5,238 nt of DNA from Gammaproteobacteria bacterium UBA2810. Its GTDB lineage: Bacteria > Pseudomonadota > Gammaproteobacteria > Enterobacterales > Succinivibrionaceae. Below are positions 1-4,632 of the stretch, in pieces. The translations under genes were made by a program, and so were the position numbers. Positions within the stretch are counted from its first letter, which is position 1; each line of letters opens with the position of its first letter. The stretch spans positions 1-5,238 of the forward strand of contig DEHC01000064.1 of assembly GCA_002351705.1 (NCBI GenBank), written 5' to 3'. The notes beneath the pieces are model-generated. The model worked only from the letters and a program-made list of their open reading frames with translations, did no database searches and was not told the DNA's origin.

Positions 1-182
1 CATGACCAGCTATGACACATATATGCCCATTAAAATTTGATCGGCTTCCAGTCGGAGGTTACCATTCCATACAGAAACAGCACGCACTGATCTGCCTTTC
101 AATATGCATCGCAGGATCTGCGGCTGCTCTCCCGGAATCCGGCGCTTGGCACAGAGTGCTCATCCCGGAATTTATACAAGAC

Positions 183-1202
183 ATGAAACATGACAAGAAA
201 GATATTCATCAAATGACAGAACGTATTAAGACAGACAGCAGGGATCGCATAGAAAAGATTCAGAAAGAGATCGACAGCGATCACTTCAATACAATGAACG
301 ATCTGCTCTTCAAATTTACCTTCGGCAGAGAGGAACGCAAGCACATAACCATCGATTTCCTGAACACCGTGCTCAGAAAGTCACTCGGTCACCTGATTAA
401 GGATATTACGTTCATACCGACAGAGCAGATCCCGCAGAACGAGGCAGACAAAACTTCACTGTTTGACGTTGCCTGCGAGCTTGATACAGGCGAGCATGTG
501 GATGTAGAGGTGCAGGTTATCAACCATAAGAACATGAGACAGAGAGCCTTGATGTACTGCGCTGAGATGTATGTCAACGGGCTGCCTGCCGGCGAGGATT
601 ACAGGAACGCTCATCATGCTCTCACGATCAACATTCTCGCCTTCAGACTCCTGCCGCAGAAATCCCCGCATGCGGTGTATAGTATGAACAATCTGGAGTC
701 TGGCGACGTGCTGGATAAGGGAATGGAGGTGCATTTTCTTGAGATCCCAAAATTCCTGAGGGCCGGAAAGAAGGCAATCATGGATCTGACAAAGATGGAG
801 CGCTGGCTGGCGTATTTTGCGAACCGCCTGAGCAGGCAGGAGAAGAAAGAGCTGACAATGCTCGATCCGGCGATCAGCGATGCCTATGATGCGGCCAGGA
901 TCTTTTTCCAGAACGAGGAGGAACACATGAATTACATCAAGCGCGAAATAGATCTCATGGATTACCGTGCAGACATTCAGGATGCAGAGGAGCGCGGTGA
1001 GAAACGCGGTGAGAAACGCGGTGAAGAGCGCGGTATAAAAATCGGAGAGGAGCGCGGTGAGGAGCGCGGCATAAAAATCGGAGAAAAACGCCTGTTAAGG
1101 CTTATGCAGCTTCTGACTGCACAGAACCGCAATGATGAAATTGCAAGGGCTATGACAGATGAGGCTTACCTCCAGGAGCTGTACCGCGCTTACAGCATCT
1201 GA
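183..1202 (+). CDS. Rpn family PD-(D/E)XK nuclease / putative transposase
   Basis: This 339-residue protein is a predicted DNA endonuclease of the Rpn (recombination-promoting nuclease, PDDEXK_2) family, known for RecA-independent recombination and, in E. coli, for toxicity and phage defence. Visible marks are the N-terminal NDLLFKFTFG block (residues 39-48), and the catalytic pattern D95 (SLFDVACEL), E109 and Q111 (VEVQ); Q in place of the final Lys is common in this family. The conserved LxKMERWLAYF helix lies further on. The C-terminus carries nine tetrapeptide repeats (EERG/EKRG/IKIG, residues 269-304) and a final helix. The start is uncertain. The frame is open back to an ATG at 12, but those 57 codons resemble nothing in the family. 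ATG 183 follows a weak GGAA; ATG 213 is the alternative, and neither has a good ribosome site. A TTGGCA at 146-151 could be a -35, but no well-spaced -10 follows. Family call is firm, activity is inferred. Confidence 0.85.
   Translation: MKHDKKDIHQMTERIKTDSRDRIEKIQKEIDSDHFNTMNDLLFKFTFGREERKHITIDFLNTVLRKSLGHLIKDITFIPTEQIPQNEADKTSLFDVACELDTGEHVDVEVQVINHKNMRQRALMYCAEMYVNGLPAGEDYRNAHHALTINILAFRLLPQKSPHAVYSMNNLESGDVLDKGMEVHFLEIPKFLRAGKKAIMDLTKMERWLAYFANRLSRQEKKELTMLDPAISDAYDAARIFFQNEEEHMNYIKREIDLMDYRADIQDAEERGEKRGEKRGEERGIKIGEERGEERGIKIGEKRLLRLMQLLTAQNRNDEIARAMTDEAYLQELYRAYSI
916..921 (+). promoter_or_regulatory. Perfect Shine-Dalgarno inside rpn
   Basis: AGGAGG is followed by five bases (AACAC) and then the in-frame ATG at 927. 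It matches the anti-Shine-Dalgarno of 16S rRNA in all six positions with normal spacing. The same region in the degraded second copy (around 1549-1560) has lost it and reads GGATGAG. Confidence 0.45.
927..1202 (+). CDS. Possible intragenic RpnS-type C-terminal protein (internal start in rpn)
   Basis: An in-frame ATG at 927 would give a 91-residue protein consisting of the Rpn C-terminus only: MNYIKREIDLMDYRADIQDA, then the charged tetrapeptide repeats and the last helix. The ATG sits five bases behind a perfect AGGAGG (916-921), a much better ribosome site than any at the start of the long gene. In E. coli, Rpn genes are reported to make short C-terminal products (RpnS) from internal starts that oligomerise and block the toxic full-length nuclease. 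The size and position here match that arrangement, so this is a candidate cis-encoded inhibitor. The caution is that AGGAGG lies in Glu-Glu codons (NEEEH) and may exist only for the protein sequence. No promoter inside the gene was identified. Expression is inferred. Confidence 0.42.
   Translation: MNYIKREIDLMDYRADIQDAEERGEKRGEKRGEERGIKIGEERGEERGIKIGEKRLLRLMQLLTAQNRNDEIARAMTDEAYLQELYRAYSI
987..1094 (+). repeat. 12-bp tandem repeat array in rpn, nine units
   Basis: Nine consecutive 12-bp units encode EERG, EKRG, EKRG, EERG, IKIG, EERG, EERG, IKIG, EKRL. A larger 36-bp period is visible: 1011-1046 and 1047-1082 encode (E/K-rich)(EERG)(IKIG) twice and differ at only a few bases. Units are a multiple of three, so gain or loss keeps the reading frame. 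Similar charged, glycine-spaced tails are frequent in this protein family. Confidence 0.9.
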
Positions 1203-1232
1203 GGCAGGTCTGCAAGACATAATGAAACAGCA

Positions 1233-1259
1233 GCACTGCTCTATGAATCAGAGCAGTGC
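1233..1259 (+). terminator. Strong hairpin downstream of rpn
   Basis: GCACTGCTCT (1233-1242) and AGAGCAGTGC (1250-1259) form a perfect 10-bp stem with a 7-base loop, 30 bases after the rpn stop. There is no following T-run, so intrinsic termination is doubtful; it may instead protect the 3' end. A third arm, CTGCTCT at 1280-1286, could pair with AGAGCAG (1250-1256) as an alternative fold. Confidence 0.4.
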
Positions 1260-1548
1260 CGCCATGTCCGGGCGCCTTTCTGCTCTGCTTTCAGGCTCCC
1301 CAGTGTCTGACTGTCACGCTCAGAATCCTTTTGCATTCTGTCGCAGCGTGTCAGCAGGGTATGTATTTACGATGCAGAGACCCCGGAGCATTTCAATGAG
1401 ATTTTGGGATTCCTGAGGTCAGCAGGGACCAGCCCTGCCTGCGAAATGACAAAGGTGAAACGCTGGCTGGGGTATTTTGCGTACCGTACGGAAAACATAA
1501 GAATGAGCTGGCGGTGGGCGAGATGCAGTTGAGGCCATTTTGAGCAGT

Positions 1549-1803
1549 ATGGATGAGTGCATGAGCTATTCAATCAACTGCGGGATATCGCGTATGGATT
1601 ACCTCGCAGACATACAGGACGCTGAGGAGCGCGGTGAAAAGCGCGGTGAAAAGCGCGGCTTAAAGATCGGCGAGAAACGCGGTGCAGAGCGTGTCGCAAA
1701 ACTCGTGAGGATTCTGACAGCAGAGAACAGGAAGGATGATATTTCCCGGATCATAGCTGACAGAGAATACCTTCATGAACTGTTCCGCGCATTCAATCTA
1801 TAA
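1549..1803 (+). CDS. Open C-terminal remnant of Rpn, RpnS-like small ORF
   Basis: Within the decayed second rpn copy the last 84 codons remain open from ATG 1549; ATG 1561 and TTG 1540 are other possible starts. The product would start MDECMSYSI, carry six tetrapeptide repeats (EERG, EKRG, EKRG, LKIG, EKRG, AERV) and end in the Rpn terminal helix. It is nearly the same size and content as the 91-residue product predicted from the internal start in the intact gene. The ribosome sites are poor (GAGCAG before 1549, GGATGAG before 1561) and no promoter is recognised. It could act as a free-standing inhibitor of the upstream nuclease, or be untranslated debris. The second reading is the simpler one. 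Confidence 0.3.
   Translation: MDECMSYSINCGISRMDYLADIQDAEERGEKRGEKRGLKIGEKRGAERVAKLVRILTAENRKDDISRIIADREYLHELFRAFNL
1624..1695 (+). repeat. 12-bp tandem repeat array in the rpn remnant, six units
   Basis: Six 12-bp units encode EERG, EKRG, EKRG, LKIG, EKRG, AERV. They belong to the same repeat type as 987-1094, with AAG used for Lys where the upstream array mostly uses AAA. The two arrays are about 600 bases apart in direct orientation and offer a short substrate for recombination that would remove the DNA between them. Confidence 0.85.
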
Positions 1804-1814
1804 GGAAATGCACT

Positions 1815-1834
1815 CCCGGATAAAGCATTCCGGG
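1815..1834 (+). terminator. Short hairpin after the rpn remnant
   Basis: CCCGGA (1815-1820) and TCCGGG (1829-1834) pair perfectly around an 8-base loop, 12 bases after the stop of the remnant ORF. The following TCTCCTCT is pyrimidine-rich but not a real T-run. This is a weak terminator candidate at the end of the old rpn unit. Confidence 0.25.
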
Positions 1835-1962
1835 TCTCCTCTGCACTGCCGTAAGACCTTCAGAGAAGAGGCGCGCGCTCAAAGTACCGTGTGTCACATA
1901 GTATGCGCTTCCCGCATCAGGCTCCCGGGAGATCAGACTGGCCTGCCGGCAGTTAAATTGCT

Positions 1963-2205
1963 CTACCGGAGATATTTCTCAAACGTCTCCTTCTTCCGCG
2001 GCCACTCCTCAAGGATGATGTCCAAGATCCTGACGCCTTGGTTCTCTCCCATGAGGGAGTCTGAGGCGTCATAGCAGAAGCCCAGATCGCCATGAGCGCA
2101 CAGTCAGGATCATGAGAATCGCGCCTTGTACAGTATCTGAGACACCGGAGGTCATCAAAGACATAACTAAGTGCGAGGCACAAGGCCTCGGCGGCCGCAC
2201 GAAGG
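1963..2205 (-). pseudogene. Possible minus-strand gene remnant, unrecognised
   Basis: Read on the minus strand, the frame ending at the TAG at 1963-1965 gives about 44 codons of natural-looking protein. It includes AHGDLGFCYDASDS and, at the end, ILDIILEEWPRKKETFEKYL, an amphipathic, charged helix typical of a true C-terminus. Going upstream this frame meets TGA stops near 2105-2113. A different frame continues from about 2205 to 2096 (RAAAEALCLALSYVFDDLRC), consistent with one frameshift near 2095. I do not recognise the family. It could also be a chance open stretch, and the upstream half is the weaker part. Confidence 0.33.
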
Positions 2206-2450
2206 CTCACCTCTGCTGCTGCCCCTGGTTAGGTAACGGCCTGCAGCTGAAGCCGCAGGAGAGGAAAGATGCAGATGACGTCCTGAGAGCATCTCCGCGT
2301 ATGAGAGCGATCCTCACAAGCCTGCCTTCAGTAACACTGATATCCGACCAGAAAAGCCCGCAGTCCCTCATAAAATCTCCTGTCAGCCCGCAGGTGCCGC
2401 AGATTCCCGGGTGAGACCCTGATGTACCGGCCTGCCTCACGTTCTCAGAG

Positions 2451-2464
2451 CTCAGGGCCCTGAG
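2451..2464. repeat. 14-bp perfect palindrome
   Basis: CTCAGGGCCCTGAG is its own reverse complement with no spacer. It lies 67 bases beyond the stop of the SUKH gene. It could be a protein-binding site or part of a 3'-end structure; no repeat of it was noticed elsewhere in the window. Confidence 0.5.
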
Positions 2465-2470
2465 GGCAGC

Positions 2471-2510
2471 GGCCTCATCAGGAGGCCTCCGGATGCCTCT
2501 GCCACTTTTT
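2471..2510 (+). terminator. Overlapping GC-rich inverted repeats before a T-run
   Basis: GGCCTC (2471-2476) pairs with GAGGCC (2482-2487). Alternatively GAGGC (2482-2486) pairs with GCCTC (2495-2499), followed shortly by TTTTT at 2506-2510. In the plus direction the second fold resembles an intrinsic terminator, which would stop transcripts coming from the rpn side before they run antisense into the SUKH gene. In the minus direction there is a hairpin but no T-run. Confidence 0.35.
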
Positions 2511-2530
2511 AGTCAGAATCGGCAGTCCGG

Positions 2531-3505
2531 CTATTCCTCATCCTCACACTCATCCCAGGAGAGCGAGCCGTCATAGTTAGGGTTCGGGCACGCCTCGTCA
2601 TACTCCTGCCAGCAGGCAGGAAGCCCCCGGCACATCCAGTCGCAGCCGCGGTCCTCGAAATAGTCTCTCATTACCTTTCTGTGATCATCCGGATCAGGCT
2701 CGAAGGAGCGGGCCTCGGCAAGGCGGATCTTTTTCAGCTCTTCCCTGGAATTTGCGTGAATGGCCTTTTTCCTGTCCCTACCTGTCGCCTTGTTGTAGAA
2801 ATAGGCGTCGTACCAGCCGTCTCTGAACTGTTCACGTTCAAACTCATCCGCTTTGTCATAGGCCCGTAGTTCAGAGTCAATCCAGGCAAGAGTCTTCGTG
2901 CGGTAGAAGTCCCGGAGCTCCGGATGCTTCCTCCAGGCGTCCCTGGCCCACTTCTCGGGGTCCTCAGTCATGTCCCAGAGGTCAGCTGCTTCCCCGCTCA
3001 GGCCTGATTCTTCCGCGGACTCACTCTCCTCATCATCCGGGCTTTCCTCACTGCCCTCACCGTCTTCATCATCATCTTCTTCCTCAGCTATGCCGAGCAG
3101 ATCATAGAGGCCCCCGAGGAAAGTGAAATAATCCTTGTAAACCAGACTGTCATCAAGCCTGCCTTCCTCGGTAAAGTACACGGCGAACCTGCCGCTCCCC
3201 TTCTCAAAGATGACGGTATCCCCGTTGCACATCGCGCCGACAACGACCCAGGCATCGTCAGGCCTGTTCCCGTCAGCTGCATCAATAAGCGGAAGATGGG
3301 CGGCGCCGTACATCTGGCATCCGGCCGGCAGGAAGAGCTCGCCTCCGTCGCTGAAGGCGAGCCATTCCCGGTACTGCTCAGGGAGCCTGATCCCGTTTTT
3401 CCTCTCAAATTCAGAGATCTGCTCCGGTGTGGCAGGATCAAGGAAATTCATATTTCCCTGGCTCCTCAGCGTACCGGCAATTTTTCTCAGCCTTTCAGAA
3501 ACCAT
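2531..3505 (-). CDS. SMI1/KNR4 (SUKH) family protein with an extra C-terminal region
   Basis: This 324-residue protein begins with a SUKH-type domain at about residues 25-138. Visible marks are ATPEQISEFERKNGIRLPEQYREW, split here as ATPEQI, GIRLP (38-42) and the W48-L-x-x-S-D-G-G-E block (48-56). VVVGAMCNGDTVIFEK (87-102) follows, then FLGGLYDLLG. Bacterial SUKH proteins often bind and neutralise toxins of contact-dependent or polymorphic systems; no toxin gene is seen here. A very acidic low-complexity linker follows (about 141-166). The region from 174 to 324 is Trp-, Arg- and acid-rich and unrecognised, with Cys at 288, 292, 298, 306 and 320. A single-domain SUKH protein is about 130-160 residues, so this one is doubled in size. 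ATG 3505 is preferred over ATG 3517 because GGAGAG falls at ideal spacing only for 3505. It follows the chemotaxis operon in the same direction but has its own promoter-like site. Confidence 0.85.
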   Translation of the reverse strand: MVSERLRKIAGTLRSQGNMNFLDPATPEQISEFERKNGIRLPEQYREWLAFSDGGELFLPAGCQMYGAAHLPLIDAADGNRPDDAWVVVGAMCNGDTVIFEKGSGRFAVYFTEEGRLDDSLVYKDYFTFLGGLYDLLGIAEEEDDDEDGEGSEESPDDEESESAEESGLSGEAADLWDMTEDPEKWARDAWRKHPELRDFYRTKTLAWIDSELRAYDKADEFEREQFRDGWYDAYFYNKATGRDRKKAIHANSREELKKIRLAEARSFEPDPDDHRKVMRDYFEDRGCDWMCRGLPACWQEYDEACPNPNYDGSLSWDECEDEE

Positions 3506-3509
3506 AGTT

Positions 3510-3515
3510 CTCTCC
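3510..3515 (-). promoter_or_regulatory. Shine-Dalgarno deciding the SUKH gene start
   Basis: On the minus strand GGAGAG lies just ahead of ATG 3505. The site overlaps the upstream in-frame ATG at 3517, which itself has no Shine-Dalgarno, so the longer start is unlikely. Confidence 0.7.
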
Positions 3516-3538
3516 ATTAAGGCACAGCATCACAGCGC

Positions 3539-3566
3539 AGGATAGGACATTCATGTTATTTGTCAG
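3539..3566 (-). promoter_or_regulatory. Sigma-70-like promoter for the SUKH gene
   Basis: On the minus strand CTGACA (3561-3566, five of six to TTGACA) and TATCCT (3539-3544, four of six to TATAAT) are separated by 16 bases. The stretch between is AT-rich compared with the flanking coding DNA. Transcription would start near 3532, giving a leader of about 27 bases. This suggests the gene is expressed separately from the chemotaxis operon upstream. Confidence 0.5.
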
Positions 3567-3568
3567 GT

Positions 3569-3602
3569 AAAAGGGACTCTTCGCTTTCCGGACGGGGAGC
3601 CC
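3569..3602 (-). terminator. Weak intrinsic terminator of the chemotaxis operon
   Basis: On the minus strand GGGCTC (3602-3597) pairs with GAG-T-CCC (3579-3573, one bulged T). The loop is about 17 bases, and TTTT (3572-3569) follows. It lies about 20 bases past the stop of the DUF2802 gene and just ahead of the proposed SUKH promoter, the expected place for an operon end. The long loop and bulge make it weak. Confidence 0.4.
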
Positions 3603-3613
3603 GGCAGGGAGGC

Positions 3614-3630
3614 GGCAGTGCATTACTGCC
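3614..3630 (-). repeat. Hairpin over the DUF2802 stop codon
   Basis: GGCAGT (3630-3625 on the minus strand) and ACTGCC (3619-3614) form a perfect 6-bp stem with a 5-base loop. The stem and loop overlap the TAA stop. A second small stem, GCCC-CGAA-GGGC, lies in the last codons just upstream. Together with the hairpin at 3569-3602 they make a structured 3' end for the operon mRNA. Confidence 0.4.
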
Positions 3631-4066
3631 TGCCCTTCGGGGCGTACATCTTGTAGATGAGCTGCGCCTCGGCCTCCTTGATCTCGCACTCGTCGATGAT
3701 CTCCGCGAGGGGGGCGCCGTGCTGGGCCATCTTCACCGCCCTGCTGTACATCTTGGCGTCAGGATCCTGCGACTCGACCTCGTTGAGGCGGTCAGCAATG
3801 TCCTGCAGGTCCTTCTCGGCCTCCGCGAGCCTTGCGGCGGTGTCCGAGAGCCCCTCGCGGATCTCGGTGAGGGAGGCGCCGAGCTTGAGGGTGAGCTCGC
3901 GCGTTCTGTCATTGTCCTTCCTGAGCGCGGCGAGCCCTCCGCTGCTCCGCTCGGAGAGCTCCCCGCGGAGGCGCTTCAGGCTGATGAACAGCCACACGAC
4001 CGCGCCGCCGATGAGGACGGTCAGCACGGCCACGCAGAGGACGATTACGGCGTTCCGGTCAAGCAT
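3623..4066 (-). CDS. DUF2802 family membrane-anchored coiled-coil protein
   Basis: This 147-residue protein has one N-terminal membrane segment (about residues 6-30, AVIVLCVAVLTVLIGGAVVW). A predicted coiled coil runs to about residue 100 (LAEAEKDLQDIADRLNEVES). The conserved C-terminal DUF2802 motif is at 107-141: Y-x-R-A-x-x-M-A-x-x-G-A-x-x-x-x-I, then C127, EAE at 131-133 and a final YKMYA. With a short N-terminus before the membrane segment, the coiled coil probably faces the cytoplasm. The start is ATG 4066, one base after the cheW TGA (TGA-G-ATG). There is no clear Shine-Dalgarno, so translation is probably coupled to cheW. Longer in-frame starts upstream would run back through cheW and are rejected. 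In polar-flagellate gammaproteobacteria this family sits directly after cheW, but its function is not established; a role in chemotaxis arrays is only a contextual guess. Confidence 0.87.
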   Translation of the reverse strand: MLDRNAVIVLCVAVLTVLIGGAVVWLFISLKRLRGELSERSSGGLAALRKDNDRTRELTLKLGASLTEIREGLSDTAARLAEAEKDLQDIADRLNEVESQDPDAKMYSRAVKMAQHGAPLAEIIDECEIKEAEAQLIYKMYAPKGRQ

Positions 4067-4067
4067 C

Positions 4068-4577
4068 TCAGGACGCGAACTGGCTGATTTCGTCCCACTC
4101 GTTGTCGGAGAGGAGCTTGTTGAGATCGACGAGGATGAGGAGATCCTCCTTCCTGTTGGAAACGCCCTGGATGAACCTTGCGCTCTCCTCGGTGCCGACG
4201 CTCGGGGCCGGGTCAATCTCGGAGGCCTTGAGGTACACGACCTCGGCGACGGAGTCGACCAGGATTCCGACCACCTGCTTCTCGGCCTCGATGATGATGA
4301 TCCTCGAGCTGTCGGTGACCTCGGCCGGCATAAGCCCGAACTTGAGCCTCGTGTCGATTACTGTGACTACGTTGCCGCGGAGGTTGATGATGCCGAGGAC
4401 ATAGTCAGGCGCTCCCGGGACCGGGGCTATCTCGGTATAGCGGAGAACCTCCTGCACCTGCATGACGTTGACGCCATAGACCTCGTTCTCAAGCTTGAAG
4501 GTAACCCACTGGAAGACTTCCTCGCTGGTCTTCTCCTCAGCGGGCTTGTCATTCTTCTTCTCATCCACTGCAGCCAT
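4068..4577 (-). CDS. cheW: Chemotaxis coupling protein CheW
   Basis: CheW, 169 residues, links methyl-accepting chemotaxis receptors to the histidine kinase CheA in cytoplasmic signalling arrays. The first 20 residues are a charged, probably disordered tail. The CheW fold runs from FQWVTFKLENEVYGV through VMQVQEVLRY (39-47), PVPGAPDYVLGIINLRG (52-68, with the receptor/kinase-binding NLRG loop) and VTVIDTR (71-77). It continues through the second half VVGILVDSVAEVV and GVSNRKEDLLILVDLNKLL. All hallmark positions are present and length is normal. A good Shine-Dalgarno (GGAGA, minus-strand 4588-4584) lies six bases ahead of ATG 4577. The gene is the middle of a three-gene series: the divergent CheW-like ParP gene ends 55 bases upstream and the DUF2802 gene starts one base after its stop. 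The close match to Vibrio/Aeromonas-type CheW supports a gammaproteobacterial origin. Confidence 0.97.
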   Translation of the reverse strand: MAAVDEKKNDKPAEEKTSEEVFQWVTFKLENEVYGVNVMQVQEVLRYTEIAPVPGAPDYVLGIINLRGNVVTVIDTRLKFGLMPAEVTDSSRIIIIEAEKQVVGILVDSVAEVVYLKASEIDPAPSVGTEESARFIQGVSNRKEDLLILVDLNKLLSDNEWDEISQFAS

Positions 4578-4595
4578 CTTAATTCTCCGTCGTTG

Positions 4596-4615
4596 CCGGA
4601 GGAGACATCCCCCGG
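4596..4615 (-). repeat. Hairpin in the parP-cheW gap
   Basis: On the minus strand CCGGGGG (4615-4609) pairs with CCTCCGG (4602-4596), seven pairs with one G-U, around the loop ATGTCT. It lies between the parP stop and the cheW Shine-Dalgarno, without a T-run. It could be an mRNA stabiliser or processing site that lets cheW be made in greater amount than parP; this role is inferred. Confidence 0.4.
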
Positions 4616-4632
4616 ATCCTAAACCATGACCG

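Larger units (their letters stand above)
1355..1803 (+). pseudogene. Decayed C-terminal part of a second Rpn gene
   Basis: This stretch is a degraded paralogue of the intact rpn gene just upstream. Positions 1386-1427 parallel 729-770 of the intact gene (VHFLEIPKFLRAG versus EHFNEILGFLRSAG). Positions 1453-1487 are nearly the same as 793-827 (the RWLAYFA motif, here RWLGYFA). Positions 1597-1803 match the intact C-terminus (MDYLADIQDAEERGEKRG versus MDYRADIQDAEERGEKRG) through to the final helix, ELFRAFNL versus ELYRAYSI. The homology crosses at least two frame changes between about 1480 and 1550, with in-frame stops (TGA at 1530 and 1541) and roughly 26 bases lost. Nothing corresponding to the nuclease core with the D-E-Q residues is present. 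Tandem duplication of rpn followed by loss of the 5' part, or insertion of a related copy, would explain it. It cannot make a nuclease. Confidence 0.85.
1835..2530. other. About 700 bases without an intact gene
   Basis: No reading frame here has both a credible ribosome site and protein-like composition. The stretch contains a possible degraded minus-strand gene end (1963-2205) and palindromes at 1922-1931 (CTCCCGGGAG) and 2451-2464. It also contains overlapping GC-rich inverted repeats ahead of a T-run at 2471-2510. It separates the plus-strand rpn genes from the minus-strand SUKH gene and looks like eroded accessory DNA. No tRNA or CRISPR structure was seen. Confidence 0.6.

Noticed and set aside
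12..182. N-terminal extension of the Rpn reading frame with a signal-peptide-like hydrophobic stretch (ALICLSICIAGSAAAL)
   Set aside because: Rpn proteins are cytoplasmic DNA-acting enzymes and do not carry such leaders. There is no good ribosome site at 12 and the stretch does not resemble the family, so it is most likely upstream non-coding DNA that happens to be open.
1159..1416. Plus-strand frame of 85 codons between the two rpn copies
   Set aside because: It starts inside rpn out of frame, has Ser/Cys-rich random composition and runs through the hairpin at 1233-1259.
987..1695. Repeat arrays considered as CRISPR
   Set aside because: The units are contiguous 12-bp coding repeats without spacers and encode a regular tetrapeptide, so they are protein repeats.
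1..1803. Insertion sequence with terminal inverted repeats around the Rpn genes
   Set aside because: Although the family is often labelled transposase, no terminal inverted repeats or target-site duplications were seen flanking either copy.
4067..4216. 50-residue N-terminal extension of the DUF2802 protein
   Set aside because: It is entirely inside cheW in another frame and is Ser/Arg-rich. The membrane segment begins just after ATG 4066, which is placed ideally after the cheW stop.
3657..4622. Long plus-strand open frame (321 codons) across the chemotaxis genes
   Set aside because: It is antisense to cheW and the DUF2802 gene, whose products are clearly recognisable. Its composition is low-complexity (Ser/Arg/Leu-rich) and it mirrors codon bias of the real genes.
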